A program made the translations under genes and the position numbers. 64,000 nt of DNA from contig OX345640.1 of assembly GCA_947044365.1 (NCBI GenBank), positions 8,445,588 to 8,509,587 on the forward strand, in the 5' to 3' direction. The notes below the pieces were generated by a model, which was not told the origin of the DNA, did not search any database, and saw only the letters and a list, made by a program, of their open reading frames with translations. Position 1 is the first letter of the stretch. Each line of letters begins with the position of its first letter. The DNA is from Petrosia ficiformis (taxonomy: Eukaryota > Porifera > Demospongiae > Haplosclerida > Petrosiidae). Below, in pieces: positions 37,801-48,668 of this stretch.

Positions 37801-40534
37801 CAAAAATGTTGTTTGTAGGAACCATAAGCATTTTAGCGTTCTCTTGAAATTCTAATCGAACCATGAACTATAGCCTTGGTACTTATTTTTGGATTATAAA
37901 AAATATTTTTCTGAAACTGTTCCTAGAGTTACATAGTGATGTCCTTGTTATTATTCTGCAGTGTTTTTGATCAAAAATGTTGTTTGTAGAAACCATAAGC
38001 ATTTTAGTGTTCTCTTGAAATTCCAATCGAACCATGAAGTCATTTCAGATTGAGTTTCTAGAGTTAGACAATGATATTCTTATTATGTTTGCAAAATGGT
38101 TTTCATCAATGATATTATCTGCTTTGGCTCAATCTGATTTTGCAATGTAAAAATCAATACCAAGGCTATAGTTCAGCGTAAAAAATCCAATTTCAAGAGA
38201 ACGCTAAAATGCTCATGGTTCCTACTGACAACATTTCTGATCAAAAACACTGCAGAATCATAACAAGGACATCACTATGTAACGCTAGGTACAGTTTCAG
38301 AAAAATATTTTTTTTTAACCAAAAATAAGTACCAAGGCTATAGTTCATGGTTTGATTAGAATTTCAAGAGAACGCTAAAATGCTCACGGTTCTAACACAT
38401 AATATTATTGATCAAAACTACTTTGGAAACATAATAAAGACATCATTATATAACTCTAGGAACAGTTTCATGTTTTTCTAGTCAAAAAAAAAATACCACG
38501 GCTATAAGTTCATAGTAAAATTGCAATAGAATACTAACACACACACAGACATACATACTGCTTATTTATATATTAACAGGTATATTGGAACAGCTTCAGT
38601 CATTAATGAGTACTCCGCAACAATTAGTTAGTGAACAAGAGATAAAGGTACGTATATTAATACCAATAATATTATTATTAATATCTCTTATTATGTGTAG
38701 CATATGGTGGTGGGATGTACTAGAGATTTGAGAGGGATATTGATTGCCTGCAATACTAAACAAAGTTATGTTATGTTCTTTGACTGGTTGTATCCTCAAA
38801 CAAACACACACACAGACACACACACACACACATAAACACATGGAATATTTTCTTAACAAAATATATTCAGTTATCCCACATATATACCAATATTTCTAGA
38901 TGCTTTAAGACTATGGTACCTTGATCCTTTTGTTACCTCACCAACTCTTAAACTAATGGCTGAATTAGCTCAGAACAGATCACAGCGTCTCATGTTTGAT
39001 GTAACATCTCCTAAAGGTGTTCTATTATTTCGTGAAGCTTCTAAAACTATAGTAACTTATGGAACATGTATATTATCACTAAATGATGTACCTGAATCAG
39101 AAGTGTATGCCAGAAAGTGAGTGTCTTACTGTAGTAGTACTTATGTACATTATACAGATAGTCATGTACATGTACATGTACTGTACTTTACATTACATGT
39201 ACATGTAGTAGTACTGTACATTATTATGTAGTAATAGTGTATAGTTATAATTATACACAGTATAAATAGATAATCACTATATACATCCATAGGTTGAAGG
39301 GAGTATCAATATGTTTTAATATATTAAGATCTACTTTATTTGGAAGTTATGTTAATTTTGGTGTAATGAAGTTGTATGGAGATACAGCTTTGGATGATGC
39401 TCTCAGTGTGTTCGTAAAACTAGTAATATCTCTACCATTGAAACATTTACTGGTAAGTCACTTGTGTATCATGTGATTATCATGTGACTGTGTTGTGACA
39501 TACAGGACTATCCAAAGTTAAGCATAGCATATTATACATTATTGGAAACTTTGACTCAATATCATATGGAATTTATCAGCTCATTAGAACCAGATGTAAG
39601 TCACTTGATATCAATATAATATAGATCACTAAATGTTTCTATTAATAGGTTATAATATACCTATTATCATCAATATCTGAGGGACTGACAGCATTAGGTG
39701 AGCATGTGATAATCATGTGACAGCATTATTAAGGAGTTATTTTTCAGACTCTTCTGTATGTACTGGTTGTTGTAGTACACTGGATCATATACTAACTTAT
39801 ATCTTTAAGAAGAGAAATAAACCAAAATCTAGTTTATCTCCGGCTGACTCAATATCAGCACTTTTACAGCTTCCTGAAGCAAGACCGGAAATACTACAAG
39901 TATGTAATATAATGTATAGTGGTTACCATGACAACTACTCGATTGACGACTCAACTCACTTTTATATGATTTTGTTGTTACTTATAATTATTGTAGGATA
40001 TGCTATCATCTATTCTTAATACTGTAATGTTTGAAAAGTGTCGTGTGCAATGGTCTATGTCACGCCCACTTCTAGGATTAATACTGCTTAATGAAGAGGT
40101 AATTAAAGGATTACATTACTAAACTTTATGTTTATATATTCATATGTTTTGTTTTACAGTATTTTAAAACTTTGCATGATAGAGTAGTTTCATTACAACC
40201 TCCAGAGAGACAGAATGCTATGGTTTTATGTTTTGATAATCTAATGGATGGCATTGAATATAATTTAGCAATCAGGAACAGAGACAAGTGAGTTAATTCA
40301 TTAACTGTGGTATCTAAGAAGCCTAACAATTGCACTTCCTGGATACCAAAGTTGGATGGCTTCCCATAATGTGATTTAGTCTGCAAAATGGGTTACCATA
40401 GTTACATGTAAATATTGGCTATCTTCCCTTCTGATTTCAGATTTACTCAAAACTTGTCGGTATTTCGTCGTGATCTGACAATATCTCCTAAAGACATTTC
40501 CACAGTGACACCGACATCAGATATGATGACTTAA
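28817..40534 (+). CDS. XPO7: Exportin-7 (RanBP16), bidirectional nuclear transport receptor
   Basis: Twenty-seven exons, all phases consistent, give about 1078 aa, close to the family length. Exons start at 28817, 28888, 32036, 32186, 32807, 33059, 33613, 33789, 33994, 34166, 34425, 34599, 34769, 35554, 35702, 35869, 36065, 38580, 38701, 38871, 39293, 39506, 39649, 39748, 39997, 40160 and 40441. It is an importin-beta-type HEAT-repeat protein that carries cargo through nuclear pores with RanGTP. Family blocks: [127 protein letters not shown] and the end SDMMT. The first coding exon is only four codons (MEEQ). Exon 19 ends in phase 2 at 38789 and exon 20 starts at 38871, giving DWFYPTYIP; other acceptors break the frame. 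Introns hold a pogo element, minisatellites and a satellite array. Confidence 0.95.
29114..29135 (+). repeat. Left terminal inverted repeat of the pogo-like element
   Basis: GTAAACTCTGGTAATT followed by GCGGAC. It pairs with 31959-31980, with a single mismatch at position 17. Confidence 0.95.
29542..31629 (-). CDS. Pogo-like transposase with C-terminal PHD finger
   Basis: 695 aa in one exon. Residues 8-50 ([16 protein letters not shown] to TLNDRL) form a Psq/CENP-B-type helix-turn-helix, followed to about 130 by a second CENP-B-like DNA-binding region. The DDE nuclease has Asp174 in VFNADETSF, Asp282 in [10 protein letters not shown] and Asp318 in [14 protein letters not shown]; the last two are 35 residues apart, so this is a DD35D catalytic set with all residues present. 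After a Gln/Ser-rich linker and a Lys/Glu-rich coiled-coil-like stretch (about 590-640), the last 50 residues have a Cys4-His-Cys3 PHD pattern (CGEC, CKIC, WYHAAC, CESC). PHD fingers read histone tails, so chromatin-guided target choice is possible but inferred. It lies antisense to XPO7. Confidence 0.93.
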   Translation of the reverse strand: MSQTCGMKKKYSEPDIQEAIQRVKDGELTQYRAAQLYNIPRQTLNDRLNGKGSKQGRPPRLSAEEEGIIAEVCVNFSDWGIGLGKKDVIAIVADYLKEKNKSDLFLNGVPGRYWWSNFLKRNPNLSMRKPQSLQIARAKNTHAGTIDHWFHDVLQPLLEKNGLLNHPERVFNADETSFCLCGRPQKVVARKGAKSPQYTVGGTGKENITVQVCISASGFLLPPYILYSGQRLMPHHTQNGPPGARYAVSAKGWMTEINFLDWFRNLFIPHIPQQRPVLLIIDGHESHIKYEVRQLAIEHRIELAKLPAHTTHLLQPLDVAVMKPLKGFYDQAAHSLFLKERRYIKKTDFPYLIGQAWKGFKPTYAVNGFKRTGIMPLSRNAIEDGSLMPSRPLVATGPQKQQQQQQLGSGTNDDPNDIENDESGNERDLDELNCDPMYGESLLEQLNTHIDSELTNQLITSQCPSSSTSTSSGIANSSLSPPTSVPINQSHSNIGYSTPNPGTSDQSNSNNSSSSPAGQATVSESQSSQSSQSTTSTDSSLPAFFLKYLEQSVKSKSTPAKRGRRVASLGESLTAEEALEIQKKQEEEKRRKELEKEERKLQRLKKNEEKLKQKSKGKKRKEKQPARSSSRPKKIKYNDDQDVCGECGNIWEEETEESETWIECKICKQWYHAACIGLEEEELEDIGDYICESCN
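31959..31980 (-). repeat. Right terminal inverted repeat of the pogo-like element
   Basis: Reverse complement reads GTAAACTCTGGTAATT followed by CCGGAC, 21 of 22 identical to the left end. Confidence 0.95.
32408..32745. repeat. TGTACATG/GTAT compound microsatellite
   Basis: XPO7 intron. Units such as ATGTACATGTATGTGC recur together with GTAT tetramers. The self-complementary TGTACA core could form many small hairpins. Confidence 0.85.
33268..33575. repeat. 27-bp minisatellite
   Basis: XPO7 intron. Tandem units of about 27 bp with CTATCCTTCAATTCATCTAT and a CATGTAC/CCTGTAT variable part; about eleven units. The unit length is a multiple of three, so it reads open on both strands. Confidence 0.9.
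34320..34420. repeat. Pyrimidine-rich (CCCT/CCTTC) tract
   Basis: About 100 bp of C/T on the plus strand, ending just before the acceptor of XPO7 exon 11 (34425). It may work as an extended polypyrimidine tract. Confidence 0.75.
34812..35515. repeat. TATTATTAG minisatellite
   Basis: About 700 bp of XPO7 intron 13 is a variable array of TATATTATTAG/TATTATTAG units with scattered substitutions. Confidence 0.9.
36330..38120 (+). repeat. Intronic satellite array, ~175-bp monomer
   Basis: Head-to-tail monomers in XPO7 intron 17, each containing GAAACTGTTCCTAGAG, TAGTGATGTCCTTGTTATGA, TTCTGCAGT, AAAATGTTGTTTGTAGGAAC and TAGCGTTCTCTTGAAATTCT. About ten copies, the last diverged. Two variants (TTTTTGGATTAGAAAA or TTTTTTCACTGGAAAA) are interspersed. 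The family is related to the array at 55.1-62.6 kb. Confidence 0.93.
38121..38520 (-). repeat. Inverted copies of the intronic satellite
   Basis: About two monomers of the same satellite in reverse orientation (TAGCCTTGG appears as CCAAGGCTA, and GTGATGTCCTTGTTATGATT as its complement). Together with the preceding array they form a large inverted repeat inside the XPO7 intron. Confidence 0.9.
40308..40348. repeat. 41-bp dispersed element (copy 2)
   Basis: Same 41-bp element as at 2071-2111: begins TGGTATCTAA and ends ACTTCCTGGATACCA, in XPO7 intron 26. Confidence 0.5.
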
Positions 40535-40741
40535 TAATAGTGGCCACTTGTTATCACTGGTAAATTATTATAATTAGAGATTTCGTTGCATTCAATAACT
40601 TTTTCTAACCTTTTCTATTCTCTCTCAATCACCTTATATATATATATATATATATGTATAATTATGATGATTTATTCTTGTACGCGATTATTAAATGTAT
40701 TATTGAAAAAGTAAAAGAATGAATTAAGTCATAAAAAATAA

Positions 40742-43020
40742 TTATTTTAGTTTTAAAGTCCCCACAATATCTTTAACAGAGTGATATAGAATGTTTTTAA
40801 TCTGGAATTTTAGAAGTTAATAATTAATTAATTAAGAGTTTGTGTATTACCTGTAATTTGTCCTCATGGTTGGCATGTCGATCAGATAATTGGCGAAATT
40901 CTTCAGTTAACTTGAGACATTCATCAATATGCTGTATAATAATATAATGGTGTCTGATACATGACCTAACATGTAATACATACCTCAGGAGAAACAAAAT
41001 CTTCAGCAACTTTAATACAACTACAATAGTTCTGTACCTAATATAACACATTGTAAATTCATAATAACATATAATATATGTACACACATACTTGATGTGG
41101 TGCTCCAGCTGGGATGAATATTGAATCTCCAATACATTGAGCTATAGCCCATCCTCTAACACCTTCCTCTTCCCATAATCGTTCTCTTAATACACTATCC
41201 ATGTAAATCAACTATTGGAAAACAGGTTGTGGTCACATGACTTGTTTGTTGTCACATGACTTAATTTACCTGATCATGAATTGGATCACTTCCTGGATAC
41301 AACGATGTCATACCTTGTTCTTCCAATATCTACAACAATGTTAAATAATGTTGTGTAATATCGTAATGATATCATAATGAAGTCATGCTAACCTTTGTCA
41401 AGAATGTCCTGATCTTTCCAGTATCAAGTGGAGAGTATATATGCCACAATGCACCCTTTGATGAATGCAGTACAGTATAGGTTATGTAATATATTATTGT
41501 ACTTACAATTTTAGTTCCTTTTGAAATTATTCTTTGTAGTGTGTGATTACAACATTCCTTCCTTACAACACGTAACAAATCTCTTTCACTTTCTTCACAA
41601 GTTTCAGAGAATGTGGCATACATCATGACATTAACAGCATCAGATACATCAAGATGTAAGTTAGTAGTACCACAGTGAGGCAATGTGGTTGTTCCTAATT
41701 GAGTGATAGTTGCAAACACATTCAATTAATAGTATTATTTGCATACCATAAGCATTGTACATTTTAGGACCTAAATCTGGTTTAACAAAGAAGTCAGGTA
41801 AACTAGCTACTAAATTGTATTTCCCATCTCTTCTGGTGTATTCTGGAAGTGGTAAGGCATCCATCAAATCTGAAAATCTGTAGAATATTAGATATCGTTA
41901 TAATAATATCCATAAGTCACTCACAGTGACTCACCTGTCTGGTAATTTATCACAAAAGTCTTCACCAGTAGGCCAGTCTTTTAGTTTTAACAGACGAGCA
42001 GCATTGTGTATAGGATCTTTGAGACGAGCTGAAAACAGATAGTATATACACGAATATCAGAAGTATTTTCATATATATAGTTTTCAAACCTTGGATATCC
42101 TCAAATCCATTCCAAAATGCTTTGCATGGAACTTGAGGCATAATAAGACCAGTACGACAATCAATAAGATCAGCTAGTTCTTCACCTATAAAAGTAAAAA
42201 TGAGACACAATACCAATTATCATATACAAGTCATGTGACAGGACTACTGCATATACAGATGATGTAATAATACTGCACAAGGAACATACCAAAATCTCTT
42301 TTAAATGCTTGAGGCGTCCACAAATTTGAATCAATATGTTTGTTTACATCAGCAACAAGAACAGGACGTCTGTGTCGCCATGACCACTATATAATGTTAT
42401 TATGAATAATATATGTACATGTATGTATTTACATATAATTACCTGAAAAGCAGCTACATTAGCAATATGAGTTGGGTCTAATAGACATAATATATCTCCA
42501 TCACACAACCATAAATGAGGAGCTTCAACTGAAATACATGTGTAAATTATAATTAACCACACCCACTACATTAATTACCTGCTGGTGGTAATAACAACTC
42601 TTCATCAGTTCCATTACTACACGAATGAGGTAATTCTAATAATGAGGAAGAACTACTCTCTCCAATTGTTTTAATTAATGGTACTTCTAATCCAAGAGAC
42701 TGCAAACTAATAAAAGAATAATTAATTATATACACACACAAGGATATCATTAGCCTGTGTGTGTGTGTGTGTGTATGTATGTGTGTGTATGTATGTATGT
42801 ATGTATGTATGTATGTATGTATGTATGTGTAACCAAATACTTATTATAACTATTTACAAGACAAATAAACAATGAAATGGAATGTATACACAGTATATAG
42901 TGACTATACATACTACATACATGTATATACATACATGTATATACATACATACATACATACATACATACATACTACATACATATATACATACATACATACA
43001 TACATATATACATACATACA

Positions 43021-43052
<32 letters not shown>

Positions 43053-43116
43053 CAATGTATACATACATACATATATACATACATACATACATACATACAT
43101 ACATACATACATTACA

Positions 43117-43147
<31 letters not shown>

Positions 43148-45627
43148 CATACATACATACATTGGTTCCTGAATTTTAGGAGATGTAACCTGCTGTCTGT
43201 TAAGAAGCAACAGAAGTTGAGATATTGCAGTGGTATTAGATATTGGAATATTATTTGTTTGACAAATCTGAAACACACCACACAACACATCAGCTAAAAC
43301 TGAGAGAGAAAGAGAGTCAGTTAGTTAATAAAGAAACAATTTACGTACCATTTCCAGGAATTATCTGAGATATCAATAGTTGATATGGTGAATGCAGTTG
43401 TTGATTTATAGAACATGCTGGCCATGGAGTTTGACAAGAACTAACAGCTTCTGAACCTAACATCAAATATTAATGATTTATTATAATTATAATGAATTAC
43501 TAACCATCATGAGAGGAACAGGCCAGTTGGAAACATGATGGACATATTGTGAATCCACAGTGTCTACACACCCAATGTAAATTGAATATAGTTGTGTCAC
43601 ATGTGTCACAAAGCTCACGAACACCTCTCACTGCACATTTCCAAACTGGTAATACTAATTTTAACAATAACATATTATAACACGTATAATAACATGTAAA
43701 CATACTAATAATATTTAACACAAACATACATCATGTCTGTTACCATGGTAACACATTTAACAACACTAACCATCATTATCCGGAATAGTTTTAGCTTCTT
43801 CATTTATTACAGTAATGAACTGTCTAACTATTTTAGATAGTACATATAAAGCTGTGTCACAATCCATTCCACTATAACCTGAAGCAAAATAATATTACTA
43901 TCACCAGACAAGTACATTTGTATTAGGATATGTACAGTACATTTTTATTAGGATATGTACAGTACATTTGTATTTATATGCATGTACAAGTACATGTATA
44001 TTGTTTTAATACAAATACAAGTACAGTATTTGTAATAAGTATGTACATGTATATTTGTGTACATGTACATTTGTGTACATGTAGGTACAAGTACAATAGA
44101 TCTTATAATTGTACTCACCAGCTTTCAGTGGTGTCCATGGAACAAGATCTTCAGTTTTAGCATCTGCAAATGTGGCAAAACCCTCTACACACACCTTTCC
44201 TTCAACCTTATCATGAATTCTCAGCCTATAAAAACAAAGCAACACCTCTAATGACCATATATGGAACTTGCAGGACCACAAATATTTATGGGCTGAGCTT
44301 ATGATAGACTCACTTTCTGAACTCCAGGAATCTACAATATCTTGATGCAGGGAAATCTCCAGCACCAACAGCATCACATTCTAAACATTTAGATATACCT
44401 TGATAGGCTTGACAAAATCCATTCTAATTATATTAATAATAATAATATTGAAATTGATTACTAATAATAATCTACCTGGAAGAAGAGAGTACCAGTATCA
44501 AATTTTGAAAGGTCAACAGTAACAAGAATGACCTTTCCTGTCACACCTTTTATCATGTTTTTCTTTCCAGTACCTGGCTTTCTTCCTCTCTTAGCTGGTG
44601 TACGGACTCTATCAGCTTTCCATTGTAACACCTCTGAAACAACAACCTGTCTATAACAATACATTAAATTATAATGATTAATTCACCTTCTTTTGTTCTT
44701 CGTTTACTTCTCTTCATCAGACCCATCTCTCTAAGCTCTTTTCTTCTTTGTTTTTCTTCCTCAGTCAGACGAGGTCGACCACGTCCTCTTTTTGATCCTG
44801 AAGATACAGTACTTACAACCTCTCTATTCCCAACTCTTGTTTTCTCTCCAATAAAAATGTTTCGTTTATTAGTCACACCAAATGAATCATTTACACTCCC
44901 ATTGATAGTCTAATAGTGAAGTAACTAATTAACTACTAAAATTATTATCATTAACTAACATTATTATTATTTCCCATTACTAAACTAGTAATATCATCAT
45001 CATCATCTCCCATATGTTGATTAACTATTTTATCTATATTAACCTGTAAAAAAATAAAATAAAACTAATTAAGTTGCTATGGTAACAGCATACCTCGCTA
45101 TCATCATCCAAATCTACAGGTTTTTCTTCACCTATATTACTAAGTGGTGATAACAGACATGGAGAAGATGCTACATGTACTGGTTGTCTTAAACTCTGTC
45201 CTATTCGTCCTGTTGTTCCTGCTACTGGTAATTCTAATGACTGAAGCAGCTCTTCTTCTTGAAGAGAAAATGTTTTATCACGTGAAAACGTCTGTTCAGT
45301 TTGTGAAGAAGAGACGAGTGTTGAATCAGGAATCTATAAATAAATAAATATAAATATATAATATATGATTATATAAACTAACTTGTCTATAAGGAGGTGG
45401 ACTCCCAAGACTAATGGAGAAATCAGGATTACTAGCATAGTTTTCATGTAATACATGTAGTGATGAAGCATGATGTAATGATGGTAGAGATCCCAGTTCA
45501 CGAGGTATGTGTGATAATGATTGTGATCTTATCATTTGTATATCTGGAGGAGATCCTTCAAGAGATGTCTCACGAGATATAATAGAATGAATTAAATCCA
45601 ATTCATCTTCCTCCTGATAATGATTAT

Positions 45628-45663
<36 letters not shown>

Positions 45664-47501
45664 CTCACAGTTTCTTGAGATTTATTTGTTTGTTGCTGTT
45701 TAAACAATACAGGTTGTGATACACTTCTTGATAATCCACCACGATGTGAAGAGAAGAAGTCATCTTCATGAGGTATTGAGGGAAGTGTATCTGCAAACCT
45801 ACAGGTATGTGAAATAGTTTGTGATCATTGCAGTCATGTGACCAAGTAGTCATGTGCCATGTGATCTTCACCTCGTTCTTTTGGGTGCATGTATCAAAGG
45901 TACTGCATGACTGGCTCTACGTTTACAAGCAGCAAGTCTACAGAATAGAATCACAATGTCACATGATAATCACAAACACATCATATTACCTACCTTCCAT
46001 TTGGTGGATTAGCTAGGAGGTGTATGTTACCTAGACTTTTTGAACGTTCATGTCTACATTGCTCATCAAGATAACTGTGGTGATCTGATAATAGATGTGA
46101 TTGTGATGCCATATGAATGTTAGTATATGATCCTGTGGGTGTGTTATATCCACTCATACAACCATCATATTGAGAGTGTCCATGATGTAGATTAGGTTCT
46201 GAATGTAGTAGTGCTGGATTAATACCACTTAAACTAGATGGAGCAGTTAATTGATGAGAAGATCCATAATAATTATGATGTTGTAATTGAGGGCTATTTG
46301 TAGGACTCTGTCCAGCGTACCAATTACTAGTTGTACTGGAGACCTGTTGAATACATGAACTAATAGTCATGTGATTATCATGTGACTTACCATTGACTGT
46401 TGATTACTTAATGACATTAGTTGAACATCGACCATTAAAGGATTAATGATGTGTACCAAGCCACGCCCATCTTCTACTACAGTTAACTCCTAAACACACA
46501 GCAAAGGTAATTATATAATAATTAAATTATTACATAATTACTTTTGTCTGTAAGTTATGATTTGTCACAGCTCCTTGAATCCATGATAGATGTTGATGAG
46601 TACTACATACACTAACACGATGATGAGTCATGTTATGCATACCTATATTACATAATGATTAGATGTAGCTAGGTCATGTGACCACTCACCTGACAACAAC
46701 ATTTCTCTATTTCTTTGTTTCTTCTCCCAATCATGTAATTCTTGTATCATTTGAGTATGTTGTGATAAAGTAGTTTTAGCTTCTGAAATCTAAAACACAA
46801 ACTCCTTTGTTTATAACAGGAATATAATATATGTATCTTCTTACACTAAGTTGTTTAGTATCAGATAGCTGTAGATATGTTTTTTCCTGGTCACAGAAAT
46901 ATTCTACCAGGATTGTGGTTTGAGGTAAGGTTAAACCCCCACAAAGTAAAGAATAAGCCTGAAAATATATAGGAAAATAGAATATTAAGAGGAAAAGGTG
47001 TTGTTTACATTCCCTAGTGGAGATCAAAGATGTCTCCATGTCAACACCAGGTGTTATAAAGGAAGAGTGTCAAAAATGGAACAAGTGTTGACACAAGTGT
47101 TGACACACATAGAACCTCTCACGATAATTAAATCTCATAAGAAATGAATTTTAAGGATTTGAAGTTACCTTTGCAGGCCATGCCACAGGGTTATTACTCT
47201 CAGCTGGAAGAACTCTTCTAGCCCAAACTAACTGATCTTCAATGAATACAGCCGAATATCTGTCCATGTTTGTTAAAGTAGTCCATTCTCTTCTTCCTCC
47301 TCCTCCTTCTAAATACTCCAGAAGAACCTTATAACATGAACAAAACCTAAATTTACATTTTTAAACAAGATATTAACTCACTCTAGCTTTGCTCAAATCA
47401 GAGGAACGCTGTAACGGTTGTGACGAAGCTCTCAAGACAGCTAACTGGATACAAGATGTTGTCTTATCAACAAGAAGGCAATTGAGACCAACTAAACTCA
47501 T
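40742..47501 (-). CDS. KDM3: KDM3-family JmjC histone H3K9 demethylase
   Basis: Thirty-three exons with consistent phases give about 1379 aa; the single animal KDM3 orthologue is likely, so no paralogue letter is given. The protein starts [13 protein letters not shown] (40 aa exon 47382-47501). A His/Ser/Gln-rich disordered middle is followed by an AT-hook (KRGRGRPRL, about 638-646) and a second basic KRGRKPG. The KDM3 zinc finger lies at about 834-880 ([20 protein letters not shown], then CPSC). The JmjC core includes [24 protein letters not shown] and [11 protein letters not shown]. Fe(II) ligands are His1185 and Asp1187 in NLHLDVSD and His1314 in IPAGAPHQ, so the dioxygenase should be active on H3K9me1/2. 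The last exon (40742-40801, [14 protein letters not shown]) restores the family C-terminus; reading through the donor at 40850 would replace it with a short tail. It converges on XPO7 and diverges from REEP (123 bp). Confidence 0.94.
42900..43160. repeat. (CATA)n microsatellite
   Basis: KDM3 intron. The CATA repeat directly abuts the coding exon at 43161-43293, whose splice donor (GTATGTATGT on the minus strand) is formed by the repeat itself. Confidence 0.85.
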
Positions 47502-47624
47502 CTTTGCAGGACTATAGTTCCCCGCTCATAAAAAAAAAAACAAGAATTAATAATTATATTAATTATTAAAGGGCGTGGTAAGAGGGTGTGGTCATATGTG
47601 TCAACATCAAATTGTGTCAACATC
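47502..47624. promoter_or_regulatory. Divergent KDM3 / REEP promoter
   Basis: 123 bp between the two start codons. TGTGTCAACATCA and a partial direct repeat (TTGTGTCAACATCATG) lie just before the REEP ATG. No named factor site is evident. Confidence 0.6.
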
Positions 47625-48651
47625 ATGATTACTGAACTTATTTCTAGGATTGTAATGTAAGTTGTTTAAAATGTTCTTTTTATATTATTATATTTGTTTT
47701 ATCTTAAGTTTATTGGTAGGTGTACTGTATCCTGCATATTGCTCTTTCAAAGCTGTCAAATACAAGGATCACAGACAATATGTAAGATAATAGCCACTTG
47801 GATATAAGTATGACAGTATAATTAATTATATATAATATACTGTAATTATATAGTTGTTGTAAGTTCTCAACTTCAGTAGCTTCTGCAACAAAGTAACAAT
47901 CATATTATATAATTATGATATTACTACAGAATACAGTTACTGTAATTTATTTTAATATAGACAACATGGATGATGTATTGGATTGTATTTGCTTTGTTCC
48001 TGTCATTAGAAACGTTCTCTGATGTATTCATATCTTGGTATGTGTAGTATTTCACATGATTTAAATACTTTTGAGTATATCAAATTTCTATAGGTTACCG
48101 TTTTACTATGAAATTAAAATAGTGATTGTGATGTGGTTGGCACTACCCTGCACTGAAGTAATATAATTATATGTAATTACTATAACGGATTATAAATTCA
48201 TAATATAGGGAGCTAAACATTTATATCGTAGACTATTACACACTCAGTTAATGGATAGAGAAGAGCAAATTGATGATTTGTTAAGCCATGTTGGAAAGAG
48301 CGGATTGGGAATCTTCAGAAAATTATACACTTTACTAGTAAATCACGCTTCCACTGGTATCGTACAGGCTGCTATGAAACTTACTGGAGGCCAAGACCAA
48401 GTATTTAATTAAAACATAATTATACGTTATATAATTATATGTTCACTACAGGCACCCGCTTATAATGGACCTGAAGAGCCCATGATAGTTCGAGAAACTC
48501 ACTTGCATGGAAATCCTGATATCTCTCCATCCAATGAAGGGGCAATGGGTGGTGTCACTATAGACACACAAAGTAATTAATTATATATATATATAAATAA
48601 GTTTATAACTTTCTTCATTAATTAGGTAATGAATATAAGAAGACATTTTAG
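47625..48651 (+). CDS. REEP1-4-type ER-shaping protein (TB2/DP1/HVA22 family)
   Basis: Seven exons (47625-47656, 47709-47781, 47961-48037, 48094-48157, 48209-48400, 48452-48572, 48626-48651) give 194 aa. The N-terminus MITELISRIVILLVG and VLYPAYCSFKAVK match REEP1-4 rather than REEP5/6, which have a longer N-terminal part. Next come WMMYWIVFALFLSLETFSD and WLPFYYEIKIVIVMWLALP, hydrophobic hairpin segments that wedge into the ER membrane and bend it, then GAKHLYRRLLH and an amphipathic region. REEP1-4 proteins also link ER to microtubules. The short C-terminal tail lacks the long Ser-rich extension of vertebrate REEP1. The gene is divergent from KDM3 and converges on the ASXL-like gene, with 17 bp between stop codons. 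Confidence 0.92.
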
Positions 48652-48668
48652 CTCTTAACTCTTTTAAA

